Positions 17,471-26,450 are shown, counted from the first letter of the stretch. The stretch is DNA of 64,000 bases from Ornithinibacillus sp. 4-3 (GCF_040958695.1 NZ_CP162599.1:2700001-2764000), one strand, 5' to 3'. Made by a program: numbers and translations. The notes: generated by a model not told the origin, from the sequence alone.

Positions 17471-18748
17471 ATGAGTTCCTCGAAACCAAAATGGTACTAT
17501 GGCTGGTACATTGTCATAGCCGCTTCAGTCATTACATTATTTACATCAGGATTACGGATGAGTTTTGGTCCATTTTTCAATCCTATTTTAAACGACTTTC
17601 AATTGTCTCGTACAGATTTATCTATTATTGTTGCAATTGGAATGATCGTTTATGGAGTAGCAATGCCACTTGCTGGTTATCTAGAAAGCCTTTGGAGCGC
17701 GAAGAAGGTTTTATTAATTGGTTCTTTTTTCGTTCTCGGTTCTTCGCTTTGGATGACAGTGGCAAATAGTGCTACAGAGTTATTGTTATCATTCGGTATC
17801 GCTTTATCCATTGGATTAGCTTTCACCAGTCAGACACCATTAACTCCTGTTATTGCACGTTGGTTTATTAAACGTCGAGGACAAGCGCTTTTTTATCTAT
17901 CGACAGGCTCTATGACAGGAATTGCAATTATGAATCCTGTCTCTAATATTCTGATCCAAAACTTCACTTGGCAAAATACAATGTTAATTTTTGGAATTAC
18001 TTTTTTTATTTTAATTATTCTTGTTGCTTTATTTGTTCTTCGTGAAAATGTACCTGAGGGAGCAGATGAATCAATTGCCAAGACGAAGGTCATCAAGACA
18101 ACAAAAATACCTATCGAAGAGCCAGCAGTTCAATTACGACTTATTGATTCCATCAAAACATTACCTTTTTGGCAAATTTCTATTGGTTTATTCGCATGTG
18201 GATACAGCATGAACCTACTTGGAAGTCACGGGGTACCAATGTTAATCGACCATGGGTTCTCATCTTCCATTGCGTCGGGTGCCATTGGCTTCATTGGACT
18301 TGTCGCCATTCCTGGCACACTAATTTTAGGAAGTTTAGCAGATAAAGTACCGAAGAAAAATATGCTTGCATTAATTTATATTGCACGGGGTATTGGATTT
18401 ATTTTTATCGTTCTCGTTATTAGCACCTTCCAATTATATATGGTCGCATTAATTGCAGGATTAGCCTGGGCTGGAAATGCTGCTTTAGGTTCTGCAATTC
18501 TTTCGGATATATATGGTGTACGTCAAGTAGGGATGCTATATGGCCTTGCTTTATTTATACACCAGATTGGAGCTTCTATTAGTACGATACTAGGTGGATG
18601 GGCATATGAAACTTTTCATACTCACCTTATTTCATTTGGAAGTGCAGCAATCCTCTTATTAATTGTTGGAGTGATTTCACTAAGAATCCCGCAACGTTTA
18701 AAATTAAGAGTTCCAGTTGCTAGTGAAGCTGTACCTGTTACAAAATAA
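17471..18748 (+). CDS. MFS transporter, monocarboxylate/OFA-like
   Basis: A 425-residue carrier with 12 predicted membrane helices and a cytoplasmic loop after helix 6 (about residues 200-225). N-terminal WYYGWYIVIAASVITLFTSGLRMSFGPFF is typical of the OFA/MCT-like branch of the major facilitator superfamily. The substrate is probably an organic anion but cannot be read from sequence. The start is ATG 17471, nine bases after AAGAAGGTG; an in-frame GTG four codons earlier overlaps the ribosome binding site. Monocistronic. Confidence 0.87.
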   Translation: MSSSKPKWYYGWYIVIAASVITLFTSGLRMSFGPFFNPILNDFQLSRTDLSIIVAIGMIVYGVAMPLAGYLESLWSAKKVLLIGSFFVLGSSLWMTVANSATELLLSFGIALSIGLAFTSQTPLTPVIARWFIKRRGQALFYLSTGSMTGIAIMNPVSNILIQNFTWQNTMLIFGITFFILIILVALFVLRENVPEGADESIAKTKVIKTTKIPIEEPAVQLRLIDSIKTLPFWQISIGLFACGYSMNLLGSHGVPMLIDHGFSSSIASGAIGFIGLVAIPGTLILGSLADKVPKKNMLALIYIARGIGFIFIVLVISTFQLYMVALIAGLAWAGNAALGSAILSDIYGVRQVGMLYGLALFIHQIGASISTILGGWAYETFHTHLISFGSAAILLLIVGVISLRIPQRLKLRVPVASEAVPVTK

Positions 18749-18754
18749 ATCTAA

Positions 18755-18803
18755 AAAGCCATCACCTATTTTTATGTAAAAATGAGATGATGGCTTTATT
18801 TTT
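18755..18803 (+). terminator. terminator of the MFS gene
   Basis: AAAGCCATCA and TGATGGCTTT pair around an AT-rich inner stem and are followed by ATTTTTATT. It also faces the convergent OsmC gene end. Confidence 0.8.
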
Positions 18804-19185
18804 ATTCTTTTATCGTAATATATTCTTTAATTTCAATACTATCTTCAACAGAGCGAACCATTGGACAATTCTTTCTTGCTAGCTTTAAATTTCGTTCTAA
18901 TTTTTCTAAGCTTATATCTGTTTTTCCTACTTCAAAATGTAAAGTAATCTTAGTAATTTTATTTGCCTCATCTGGATTTCTTTCTACATCAGCAGTAATT
19001 TCCAACTCGTTAAGTTCCAAACGCTGTTTTACTAGAATTTTACGAAATACAGAACCACTACAGCCAGCAATAGAAGCAACTAGTAATTCTCCCGGGCGGA
19101 AACCATGCTCCTTTTCACCAGACATCTTTAATGTACCATGAGGTAATTCTGTTTCTATTCCAGTTTCAGTTAAAATATATTTCAT
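18802..19185 (-). CDS. OsmC/Ohr family protein
   Basis: A 127-residue protein with the two conserved redox cysteines of the family, in VASIAGCSGSVF and ARKNCPMVRSV. OsmC-type proteins reduce organic hydroperoxides using these cysteines; this one resembles the YhfA-like general branch rather than Ohr. The start is ATG 19185, with GGGAGGAC upstream; a TTG five codons earlier lies within the ribosome binding site. Monocistronic, convergent with the MFS gene. Confidence 0.87.
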   Translation of the reverse strand: MKYILTETGIETELPHGTLKMSGEKEHGFRPGELLVASIAGCSGSVFRKILVKQRLELNELEITADVERNPDEANKITKITLHFEVGKTDISLEKLERNLKLARKNCPMVRSVEDSIEIKEYITIKE

Positions 19186-19368
19186 TTTCTGTCCTCCCAA
19201 ATATTCTTATCATAAAAGTACTTATATCTATTATAGATGGACCTATTATGAAAAAACAAAAATTTGAGTCTATAAAAATATCTTCTTTCTTCTTATTTAA
19301 GAATAATAGATATTAAAGTCATTAATAAAAGCGATATCTCGCTATTAAAGAAGTTATTTGACTAAAAA

Positions 19369-19415
19369 ATAAGGCTGTTTGAAAAATCAATCTTAATGAT
19401 TTCAAAAACAGCCTT
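19369..19415 (-). terminator. terminator of the amino-acid ABC genes
   Basis: AAGGCTGTTT...AAACAGCCTT hairpin with inner AAATCA/TGATTT pairing; a T-rich run (TTATTTTTTAG) follows on the minus strand. It lies 11 bp past the permease stop, so no ATPase gene follows in the operon. Confidence 0.85.
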
Positions 19416-19425
19416 ACTTATATGT

Positions 19426-20109
19426 TTATATATATTTACTATTCCTAGCTTCTAAACGATCTTGGAAGAATCCGATAATGATACAAATTGGCCAATAAAT
19501 AAAGGCAACTAATATATATAAGGTTAGTGAATCAAATTCTCGCCCTGCTACAATTTGTGCCTTTTGAAATAACTCTGGCACTGTTATCACCGCAGCAAGT
19601 GATGTTGCTTTCACAATATCCATAAACACATTGGTTAATGGTGGAATTGCAATTCTTGCAGCTTGAGGAATGATAATATGAAATAAGGTTTGCCAGTAAG
19701 TTAAATTTAATGCTCTCGCTGATTCCCATTGCCCTCGATCAATACTGTTCAAAGCGGATCTATTAATTTCTGCAATATAAGCAGCACTATTTAAACCAAA
19801 TCCTAATGAAGCTGCTGTCAGTGCTGTAAATTGAATTCCAACAACAGGCAATCCAAAATACAGAATAAATAAGAATACAAGCATTGGCGTACCACGCATA
19901 AAGGATATATAAATACGAGCAGGCCAGCGTAAAATTATCTGATTAGATCCACGCATTAAAGCTAATGGCATACCAAGTGCTAGTCCCATTGCCATTCCAA
20001 TAATAGATACAAGCAAGGTTATTGGTAGTCCTTCTAAAACAAATGGGAGACTTTCTATTGCTAATTCAATATTAAATAATCCACCGAAATCAAACCCATT
20101 GAAGTCCAT
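19426..20109 (-). CDS. amino-acid ABC transporter permease (TcyB/HisM type)
   Basis: A 227-residue permease with five hydrophobic helices. The polar amino-acid transporter EAA loop is visible as WESARALNLTYWQTLFHIIIPQAARIAIPP (about 145-175), and LPITLLVSIIGMAMGLALG marks the first helix. It is most like the cystine permease branch, though glutamine or histidine systems cannot be excluded. It follows the binding-protein gene by 12 bp. No ATP-binding subunit lies in the cluster. Confidence 0.88.
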   Translation of the reverse strand: MDFNGFDFGGLFNIELAIESLPFVLEGLPITLLVSIIGMAMGLALGMPLALMRGSNQIILRWPARIYISFMRGTPMLVFLFILYFGLPVVGIQFTALTAASLGFGLNSAAYIAEINRSALNSIDRGQWESARALNLTYWQTLFHIIIPQAARIAIPPLTNVFMDIVKATSLAAVITVPELFQKAQIVAGREFDSLTLYILVAFIYWPICIIIGFFQDRLEARNSKYI

Positions 20110-20121
20110 TTTTATCTACTC

Positions 20122-20970
20122 CTATAAATCTAACCCTTCAATTTCCTGAATATCACCTTCTGGTTTCTCTGATGCATCTTCAATATAGAACTTCTTAGCT
20201 AATTCGGATAATGTACCATCTTCACGCATTTCAGCTAATACTTCATTAATTTTTTCTGTTAATTCGTCTTCATCTTTTGGTATAACAACAGCTTGCTCTG
20301 TTGGATGAATTTTTAAATCTGGGTGTAAATGGATATCAAATTCTGGAAATGCTTCTACACCAAATTTTGATAAATAATAATCATTAATAATTACATCTGT
20401 TCTTCCATTATGCACATCACGTAAATATGCTTCATTTGGCGCATTTCCGTATGTAATAATTTCCGCTCCAAAATGCTCAGCAATTTGTCCGAAAATAGTT
20501 GTTGCTCCACCACCATACTTCTTACCTTCTAAGTCCTCTAATGAGTTAATTCCTGAATTATCTTCCTTACGCACGACCATTGTTGTATAGGAATATTTAT
20601 AAGGCTCACTAAAATTAAATTCTTCTCTTCTTTTATCTGTTGCTTCGATATCATTTGCTGCTACATCAATTCTGCCACTATTAATTGCTGGTAACATACT
20701 ATCAATACCCATGATTTCAAACTTCACATCAAGATCTAAACGTTTAGCAATTTCTCGCATTACTTCTACATCATAACCTGTTAATTGGTCTTCTGTTTCT
20801 TCTTCCCCATCAAAGTAAGATGCTGCAATCAATGTTCCAGAAGTACCAACTACTATTTCACCCGCTTCTTCAATTTCTTCCCAGCGGTTTTTGTCTCCAT
20901 CACTACTATTACTACAAGCCGTTATCAGTAAAACGGACATAAATATAAATAAACAAAGCCATTTTTTCAT
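20122..20970 (-). CDS. amino-acid ABC transporter substrate-binding lipoprotein
   Basis: A 282-residue lipoprotein. The signal ends in the lipobox LLITAC (Cys about 19). The mature part is a family 3 solute-binding protein: EIVVGTSGTLIAASYF, GYDVEVMREIAKRLDLDVKFE, AINSGRIDVAANDIEATDKRREEFNFSEPY. These residues match TcyA/FliY-type cystine binders, so cystine or a related amino acid is likely (inference). The start is ATG 20970 after AAGGAGCG; the upstream open frame is not signal-like. With the permease it forms an importer lacking a local ATPase. Confidence 0.88.
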   Translation of the reverse strand: MKKWLCLFIFMSVLLITACSNSSDGDKNRWEEIEEAGEIVVGTSGTLIAASYFDGEEETEDQLTGYDVEVMREIAKRLDLDVKFEIMGIDSMLPAINSGRIDVAANDIEATDKRREEFNFSEPYKYSYTTMVVRKEDNSGINSLEDLEGKKYGGGATTIFGQIAEHFGAEIITYGNAPNEAYLRDVHNGRTDVIINDYYLSKFGVEAFPEFDIHLHPDLKIHPTEQAVVIPKDEDELTEKINEVLAEMREDGTLSELAKKFYIEDASEKPEGDIQEIEGLDL

Positions 20971-21102
20971 TATGAAACTACGCTCCTTTTTTATTGTTAT
21001 ATTTTTTTTACAAGACTTATTGTAACAACAATCCACTCTACATTCAATGTTTTTAACTCTGTTACATTATTATCAACCTATCTGTATTAATAAAAAGACA
21101 AC

Positions 21103-21139
21103 AAAAAACAGGCTCTATATTTTTATAGAAACCCGTTTT
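21103..21139 (-). terminator. terminator of the yfkJIH operon
   Basis: Minus-strand hairpin GGGTTTCTATA/TATAGAGCC followed by TGTTTTTTG, 10 bp past the yfkH stop. Confidence 0.75.
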
Positions 21140-21148
21140 AAATAATGC

Positions 21149-21997
21149 TTAATCTTCGTCATTTTTATCAATTTTTTCTTTTATTAATTTATCTTTTTTA
21201 TTCACTGCGTTAATTACGCCACCTGTAATAATAATAATGCCAGAAATGTAGAACCAAATCATTAAAATAATTACTGTACCTAAGCTTCCATAGGTTGCTG
21301 AATAATTTCCAAGTGTATTTACATAATAGGAGAAAGCGAGGGAAATTAACTGCCAACCAATTGTTGCAAATAAAGCTCCCCAAAGAACTTCTCTCAATCT
21401 AACCTTTACATTTGGAATGAAGATGTACAATGCTAGTAAAACAAGAAAGATAGCTGCCGAAGAAACGACCCAGCGTAAGGAGTTCCAAATGGGTACAAAT
21501 TCATCTGATAAACCAACGAAAGAAAATAGATATATCCCAATCATTTCACCAAATATCGGTAATAAAAGAGAAATAATAATAACAAGTACCATTGCGATTG
21601 TCATTGCCACAGCAATTAATCTTGAAATAAGAAAAAACCTTGTATCTTCTACTCTATATGCTTTATTCAATGCTTTTGTTATCGCATTTAAACCATTAGA
21701 GGCAGACCATAGAGTACCAACGATACTAATGGAAAGCAATCCTCCATTTTGCTGACTGAGTAGCTGTGATACATTTGTATTAATAAAGCTCGCAATTTCT
21801 GTTGGCATATAGTCACTGATAAAATCAACAACAGAAATCTCATTTAATGGTAAATAACCAACTAAAGTAACTACAAAGAGAAGGAAAGGAAACAGAGATA
21901 GTAAAAAGAAATAGGATAACTGAGCAGCTAAACCGAGTACATCAGCATCTCCAATTCCTTTTACTAACCGTTTAGAATATTCAATGATTTTTTGCAT
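21149..21997 (-). CDS. yfkH: YihY/virulence factor BrkB family membrane protein YfkH
   Basis: A 282-residue integral membrane protein with six hydrophobic helices and the family signature AAQLSYFFLLSLFPFLLF near the N-terminus, plus LWSASNGLNAITKALNKAYRVED and the YSATYGSLGTVIILMIWFYISG end. The molecular role is unknown; the former RNase BN assignment is obsolete. GGGGGAG precedes the ATG. It is third in a yfkJ-yfkI-yfkH operon as in B. subtilis. Confidence 0.9.
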   Translation of the reverse strand: MQKIIEYSKRLVKGIGDADVLGLAAQLSYFFLLSLFPFLLFVVTLVGYLPLNEISVVDFISDYMPTEIASFINTNVSQLLSQQNGGLLSISIVGTLWSASNGLNAITKALNKAYRVEDTRFFLISRLIAVAMTIAMVLVIIISLLLPIFGEMIGIYLFSFVGLSDEFVPIWNSLRWVVSSAAIFLVLLALYIFIPNVKVRLREVLWGALFATIGWQLISLAFSYYVNTLGNYSATYGSLGTVIILMIWFYISGIIIITGGVINAVNKKDKLIKEKIDKNDED

Positions 21998-22020
21998 TTA
22001 ACTCCCCCTCTTTATTTCTA

Positions 22021-22299
22021 TTATTTTTTATCCACTACTTTTCCAATCGTTTTTTCTACTTGTTCTAAAGCATTGATTGCTCCTTCTGTTGTAGAAGCAA
22101 TTCTTTGATTAAAAGAATCTACTGCCTTTCGAACTCCTCCTATTGCTTCTGTTGGATTTTGAATACATTGCTTCGCACAGTTTGATGTACTTTTCATTTT
22201 CTCTACAACATATCCTCGAGCATCTTTATTAAACAAAGCTACTATTCCACCAATCACAGCACCTGCAATAATTCCTTGACATAAAATTCGTTTACCCAT
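22021..22299 (-). CDS. yfkI: YtxH-like general-stress protein YfkI
   Basis: A 92-residue protein: one N-terminal hydrophobic helix (ILCQGIIAGAVIGGIVALFN) then an amphipathic helical tail ending in EQVEKTIGKVVDKK. It resembles small YtxH/YfkI proteins of unknown function. The start is ATG 22299 because AAAGGAGCGG stands just upstream; the frame extends seven codons further into that site. It lies between yfkJ and yfkH, matching B. subtilis. Confidence 0.8.
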   Translation of the reverse strand: MGKRILCQGIIAGAVIGGIVALFNKDARGYVVEKMKSTSNCAKQCIQNPTEAIGGVRKAVDSFNQRIASTTEGAINALEQVEKTIGKVVDKK

Positions 22300-22320
22300 A
22301 ATTACCGCTCCTTTAAACAT

Positions 22321-22785
22321 TTATATTAGAGTTGTCTTGATTTCTTTCAATAAATTTCTGCATCCGAGTGTGACAAGTTCATATGTATAATTAAAATCTC
22401 CTGTATAATATGGATCTGGAACATATGTCACATCATCATCTTCTATGAAATCCGTTAATTTCGCAAGTACCACATCATCATTTTCTTTTTTCAATTGTAA
22501 ATCAGCAATATTTTGATCATCCATCGCAATCATATAATGAAAAAGATGCCAATCTCTAGTATGTATTTGTCTTGAAGTAATGCCATGATGACTAATTTGA
22601 TGCTTTTCTAATATTTCCTGTGTACCTTGATGAGGTGGCTCACCTGCATGCCAACCGGCTGTCCCTGCAGAGTCTACCATGATTTGATCAGCTAATCCTT
22701 CCTCTTCAACCAATTTTCGAAAAACAGCCTCAGCCATCGTCGAACGACAAATATTTCCTAGACAAACAAATAGAACACGTACCAT
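22321..22785 (-). CDS. yfkJ: low-molecular-weight protein-tyrosine phosphatase YfkJ
   Basis: A 154-residue cytosolic phosphatase. The phosphate-binding loop VCLGNICRS gives Cys8 as nucleophile and Arg14; the general acid Asp sits in YVPDPYYTGDF near the C-terminus. It removes phosphate from protein tyrosine. The start chosen is the ATG at 22785, eight bases after GGGG. An upstream extension of the frame would begin inside the -35 box, so it is not used. First gene of yfkJIH. Confidence 0.92.
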   Translation of the reverse strand: MVRVLFVCLGNICRSTMAEAVFRKLVEEEGLADQIMVDSAGTAGWHAGEPPHQGTQEILEKHQISHHGITSRQIHTRDWHLFHYMIAMDDQNIADLQLKKENDDVVLAKLTDFIEDDDVTYVPDPYYTGDFNYTYELVTLGCRNLLKEIKTTLI

Positions 22786-22807
22786 TATCATGTCCCCTTT
22801 TTTCTCT

Positions 22808-22836
22808 ATTATAAAAATATAAAATAAAAGCTTCAA
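22808..22836 (-). promoter_or_regulatory. sigma-A promoter of yfkJIH
   Basis: Minus strand TTGAAG (22831-22836), a 17-bp spacer and TATAAT (22808-22813), ending 23 bp before the yfkJ ATG. No sigma-B consensus was seen, although the B. subtilis genes are listed as general-stress genes. Confidence 0.75.
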
Positions 22837-22862
22837 GTTGATAAAACGAAACTGTATAAATC

Positions 22863-23531
22863 CTACTGTTTAAAAACTTCTATACATGTTGGATCATTAT
22901 TTTTAGCTTTGTTAATATAATCAGAGACTGGATATGCTGTGAGAGGCTCCATTTCTATACATTGTAAAAAGTGATAAGCATTCATCGCTCGATTCATCTC
23001 AGGCCTAATCCACTCCTCTTCATTATCTTTTGGTAAAATAATCGGCATCCGATGATGAATATTTTGCATAAAGGCATTAGATTCCCTTGTTAAAACAGTA
23101 CAAGTAAAAATAACCTTATCTCCTTGTTGCCAGCGGTCCCATAATCCGGCAAAAGCAAATAGTTCTCGATCTTCTACTTGAATACGGTAAGGTTGGTTTG
23201 TTTCCTCTGTTTTATGCCATTCATAGAAGCTATCCGCTATAATTAAACATCTCTTGCGTGCCATCAAATTTTGAAAACTTAGTTTTTCATGAGCTGTTTC
23301 ACTTCTTGCATTAAATATTTTATAAGCCATTTTTTCGTCCTTTGCCCAGGATGGTACAAGACCCCAACGTAAATATCCAGCACGTCTTTCTTTCCCATCA
23401 TGAATAACAACCAATATTTTACGCCCTGGAGCAACATTATAACTAGGTTCAAAGTCATTTATCTTATTTTGAATTTGAAATGCTTCTATTAATTTTTCTT
23501 CATCCACTAGTATGGTATAACGTCCACACAT
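22863..23531 (-). CDS. SRAP domain protein (HMCES/YedK family)
   Basis: A 222-residue protein beginning MCGRYT, where Cys2 becomes the catalytic N-terminal residue after Met removal. Other SRAP landmarks: PSYNVAPGRKILVV, WGLVPSWAKDEK, NARSETAHEK, SFYEW and the His in NIHHRMPIIL. The family forms a thiazolidine crosslink to abasic sites in single-stranded DNA and shields them. It stands alone between yfkJ and the CAP-domain gene. B. subtilis YoaM/YoqW are homologues. Confidence 0.92.
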   Translation of the reverse strand: MCGRYTILVDEEKLIEAFQIQNKINDFEPSYNVAPGRKILVVIHDGKERRAGYLRWGLVPSWAKDEKMAYKIFNARSETAHEKLSFQNLMARKRCLIIADSFYEWHKTEETNQPYRIQVEDRELFAFAGLWDRWQQGDKVIFTCTVLTRESNAFMQNIHHRMPIILPKDNEEEWIRPEMNRAMNAYHFLQCIEMEPLTAYPVSDYINKAKNNDPTCIEVFKQ

Positions 23532-23604
23532 TTACGCACCCCCTATTCTCTTATCTATTTTATCATTCTCAAGAGGAAAACGACCACTCATACATCACCT
23601 CAAA

Positions 23605-23654
23605 AAAGAAAAGAGTGATTGAAAAGCGCTTATATCATGCACTTTCAATCACTC
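23605..23654 (-). terminator. terminator of the CAP-domain gene
   Basis: GAGTGATTGAAAAG and CTTTCAATCACTC form a 12-13-bp stem; minus-strand T-rich tail CTTTTCTTTTTTG. Confidence 0.8.
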
Positions 23655-23671
23655 CTTATTGAATCAAATCT

Positions 23672-24442
23672 TTATTTACCAATAAACTGTTGTGTCCAAT
23701 GATTTCCTTGCTCTACAAAACCAACACCAATATGAGTGTAATTAGCATTTAAAATGTTTGCACGGTGACCTGAACTATTCATCCAAGCTTGTACAACCTC
23801 TTGTGGTGTTCTCTGTCCTTTGGCAATATTCTCACCTGCTGTTTGGTATGTAATGCCGAAAGAACGCATCATATCAAATGGTGATCCATATGTTGGACTT
23901 TGGTGATCAAAATAATTTTTTGCAGCCATATCACGAGATTTTTCACGAGCAACTTTACTTAATTCTTGATCTACTTTTAATGCAGACAAACCATTTTTAG
24001 CTCGCTCTTGGTTTGTTAATTCAACAACTTGCTGTTCAAACTCACTAAGCTCTGTTCCAGCATTGTCTGTCTCATTTTGTTTTGGCGGATTATTTTGTTC
24101 AGTCTCTTGCTTCGGTGGAGTTGTTTGTTCCACTTCTTGTTTTGGTGGATTTACTGGCTCCGCTTCTTGCTTCTCTTGCTCTTGTTTATCTTGATCTTGT
24201 ACTTCTTGTTCTTGCTTATCTTGCTTATTTGGCTTCCATTGCTTCTTAGGAGTTTCTCCATTTATTCCAAAACAGTTTGAAAAATAATTTTGGAATATCT
24301 TTATCGCCTGTGCATCATCTGCAACAAAGCGTACATTCTCCTTCACCATATCTGGTTTAGCAGCTGCCTCTGCTGCTGGTATTGCTCCTCCGAAAATAAG
24401 AATGGAGCCTGTTGCTATAACGGCAATAACTTTCTTAAACAT
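23672..24442 (-). CDS. secreted CAP-domain protein (YkwD-like)
   Basis: A 256-residue exported protein. Residues 1-27 form a signal peptide (cleavage near AEAAA). A low-complexity Gln/Glu/Lys/Pro linker (about 65-130) contains a repeat built on PPKQE(V/T)EQ. The C-terminal CAP/SCP domain runs from TELSEFEQQVVELTNQERAKNGL with the metal-like residues in YFDHQSPTYGSPFD, GENIAKG, SSGHRANILNANYTHIGVG. B. subtilis YkwD is a spore-associated relative. The cysteine in SNCFGIN is unusual for a secreted Bacillus protein. Confidence 0.9.
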   Translation of the reverse strand: MFKKVIAVIATGSILIFGGAIPAAEAAAKPDMVKENVRFVADDAQAIKIFQNYFSNCFGINGETPKKQWKPNKQDKQEQEVQDQDKQEQEKQEAEPVNPPKQEVEQTTPPKQETEQNNPPKQNETDNAGTELSEFEQQVVELTNQERAKNGLSALKVDQELSKVAREKSRDMAAKNYFDHQSPTYGSPFDMMRSFGITYQTAGENIAKGQRTPQEVVQAWMNSSGHRANILNANYTHIGVGFVEQGNHWTQQFIGK

Positions 24443-25158
24443 CTTTGCATCTCTCCCTTTGTTTTTTCTTACGCATTTATCTTAACACCAGTTTTTTTGT
24501 CATAATTACGGGAGAATTTGCCAAATGTCTATTCTAGGCCTTCCTTTCTAACAAATGCTTTTATATCTATATTTTTTCATTAGTAAAAAATCCCTTCGCT
24601 AACATAATTTAGATGTAATGGCGAAAGATACATAAATATGACTATTGACAACTTTTTTCAAGCCGACTTTTGTTACAAACGTCCCTTTTTTTGTAATCAT
24701 TTTGTTACTTTTATCATCTAAATAAAACATTGATATAGAGCGCTTTATTAGCATTTCAATACCATTTTTTTACAACTGAATAACTACCCCCAAAAAACCT
24801 CTTCTGCATGAGAAGTTTATAGGTAGTAATATTTTTAGTATTTATGCTTTGAAATAACGATGTCCAGATTTTTTTAAACTCGCCTCACTATTAATGAGGG
24901 GTTAGCCCCCTTCCTTAAATCTGAGACATTTATCAAAGCTGTTATTTTAGTTTCAATTGAGGTTTAACATTTGCTAAGTAGGCTAAATTTAAAAGAAGCA
25001 GAAACCTTATATTGAGCAAAGATAAATGAATAATGAAAAGGATCCAAACGAGATCTTTCATTGGAGTAACCTTATAAAAGATCTAATTTGAGCAATAGGA
25101 AGTCAACTACTGGCTGCCCTTGACGCACTTAATTGAATGTTATTGGAGGATTATTAAT
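24443..25158. other. 716-bp intergenic region without a supported gene
   Basis: No ORF with a ribosome binding site was found on either strand. On the minus strand ATGACA/ATAAAT may serve the CAP-domain gene. Near 24850-24947 two arms share AAATAAC and TGTC-AGATTT in inverted orientation, around an inner CTCACTATTAATGAG hairpin and a GGGGTTAGCCCCC hairpin, so a structured leader or relic element is possible. CTTCTgcatgAGAAG (about 24800-24815) is another small hairpin. The mreBH-like promoter must lie here but was not located. Confidence 0.4.
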
Positions 25159-26169
25159 ATGTTAGCAAAAGCAGAAATCGGGATAGACTTAGGTACAGCA
25201 AATGTACTCATTCATGCGAAATCAAAAGGAATTATTTTAAATGAACCAGCAATTGTTGCTATTGATACACAAACAAATCAAGTAGTTGCAGCAGGATCAA
25301 AAGCAAAGAACATGGTAGGTAAGACACCACGTCATATTCGATTAGTCCAACCTTTGCGTGGTGGAGTTATTGCAGATTTCGAAATAGCAGCCCAAATGCT
25401 AAAGGAATTTATGCAAGTAGCAAGTAAGAAGGTAGGTAGTTCTTTAAGAAAGCCGACAGTTGTTGTTTGCGTTCCTTCTGGAAGTACAGCAATTGAACGA
25501 CGAGCAATTCATGATGCGGTAGTAAGCTTTAGCTCAAAGAAAGTATTTCTAATTGATGAACCTGTTGCCGCAGCAATTGGTGCTGATTTACCGATTGACG
25601 AACCTGTTGCAAGCGTTGTAGTAGATATAGGTGGGGGAACTTCAGAAGTTGGCATTATTTCCTTCGGTGGAATTGTATCTGGAAATGCCATTCGAGTTGG
25701 CGGAGATGATATTGACCAAGAAATCGCACTTCATATTCGTAAGCAACATAATGTTTTAATTGGAGAGCGCACTGCAGAACAAATAAAAATAACGATTGGA
25801 AATGCACAAAAAAATCATGAAAAGGAAACAATGGAAATTCGCGGACGTGATCTTGTAACAGGATTACCGAAGACAATCACTATTACCTCTGATGAAATTC
25901 ATGAAACAATTGAGAGTGTACTATCACAAATCTTAGAAAATATTCGGGCTGCACTAGAAAATTGCCCACCGGAATTAAGTGGAGATATTGTCGATCAAGG
26001 TATTGTTGTTACTGGTGGAGGTGCTTTATTAAAAGGAATGAAAGAATGGCTAACTGAGGAACTAGATGTACCTGTACATCTTGCTCCAAGCCCTCTTGAA
26101 TCTGTAGCTATTGGTACAGGCCGCTCCGTTTCAATGATTCATAAACTGCAATGGAATATGAAAATATAG
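25159..26169 (+). CDS. mreBH: MreB-like actin MreBH
   Basis: A 336-residue bacterial actin guiding sidewall peptidoglycan synthesis (B. subtilis MreBH 335). Phosphate-1 region [13 protein letters not shown] (6-18), the connector and phosphate-2 [16 protein letters not shown], and adenosine motif [12 protein letters not shown] are intact. [16 protein letters not shown] and [17 protein letters not shown] are shared across MreB/Mbl/MreBH; the overall fit and lack of mreCD neighbours favour MreBH. The start is ATG 25159 after GGAGGATTATTAAT; the frame extends 13 codons upstream without similarity. Monocistronic, followed by the erm promoter. Confidence 0.88.
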   Translation: MLAKAEIGIDLGTANVLIHAKSKGIILNEPAIVAIDTQTNQVVAAGSKAKNMVGKTPRHIRLVQPLRGGVIADFEIAAQMLKEFMQVASKKVGSSLRKPTVVVCVPSGSTAIERRAIHDAVVSFSSKKVFLIDEPVAAAIGADLPIDEPVASVVVDIGGGTSEVGIISFGGIVSGNAIRVGGDDIDQEIALHIRKQHNVLIGERTAEQIKITIGNAQKNHEKETMEIRGRDLVTGLPKTITITSDEIHETIESVLSQILENIRAALENCPPELSGDIVDQGIVVTGGGALLKGMKEWLTEELDVPVHLAPSPLESVAIGTGRSVSMIHKLQWNMKI

Positions 26170-26207
26170 GATATTCCGCTTATGACTTGGAGAAAATCCA
26201 TTTTACA

Positions 26208-26236
26208 TTGATTTATTTTAAAGAAGATTATAGAAT
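26208..26236 (+). promoter_or_regulatory. promoter of the erm leader transcript
   Basis: TTGATT (26208-26213), a 17-bp spacer and TAGAAT (26231-26236), placing the transcript start about 30 nt before the leader peptide gene. Confidence 0.65.
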
Positions 26237-26272
26237 GAGAGTTAGATTTTACATTTAGGAGGATTATTAAAA

Positions 26273-26314
26273 ATGACGCATATGAGACTTCGATTCCTAA
26301 CTTTGAACCAGTAA
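26273..26314 (+). CDS. Erm leader peptide (macrolide-arrest type)
   Basis: A 13-codon ORF, MTHMRLRFLTLNQ, starting 8 nt after AGGAGGATTATT. It is almost identical to the ErmD/ErmK leader MTHSMRLRFPTLNQ, whose Met-Arg-Leu segment makes the ribosome stall when a macrolide is bound. The MRLRF core is kept; Ser4 is lost and Pro is replaced by Leu. Codons 10-12 lie in the left arm of an 8-bp hairpin (CTTTGAAC, 26301-26308, with GTTCAAAG, 26323-26330), so a stalled ribosome would open it. Confidence 0.9.
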   Translation: MTHMRLRFLTLNQ

Positions 26315-26416
26315 TTAAATACGTTCAAAGGCTCTGTTTTGTGTTTGCAGAGTAAACGGGATAAGTCTGTCCTTTTTTAATAACCTTTATGTCATATAAA
26401 AATATATGTAATATAG

Positions 26417-26450
26417 AGAAAGGCGGATTTTTCTGCCTTTCTTTATTTTT
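26417..26450 (+). terminator. attenuator terminator 1 in the erm leader
   Basis: AGAAAGGC and GCCTTTCT form an 8-bp stem with a 10-nt loop, followed by TTATTTTTT. It lies between the leader peptide and erm, so it would stop most transcripts unless an antiterminator forms. The freed arm AAAGGC (26327-26332) can pair with GCCTTT (26435-26440). Confidence 0.75.

Noticed and set aside
22780..22900. Sigma-B promoter for yfkJIH
   Set aside because: No GTTTAA/GGGTAT pair was found; a clear sigma-A promoter is present instead.
24029..24280. Leu/Phe-rich plus-strand ORF
   Set aside because: It is the reverse of the Gln/Glu/Lys-rich linker of the CAP-domain protein.
24780..24820. SigI promoter for mreBH (ACCCCC motif)
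   Set aside because: An ACCCCC is present, but no CGAA lies at the expected distance, so the promoter is not supported.
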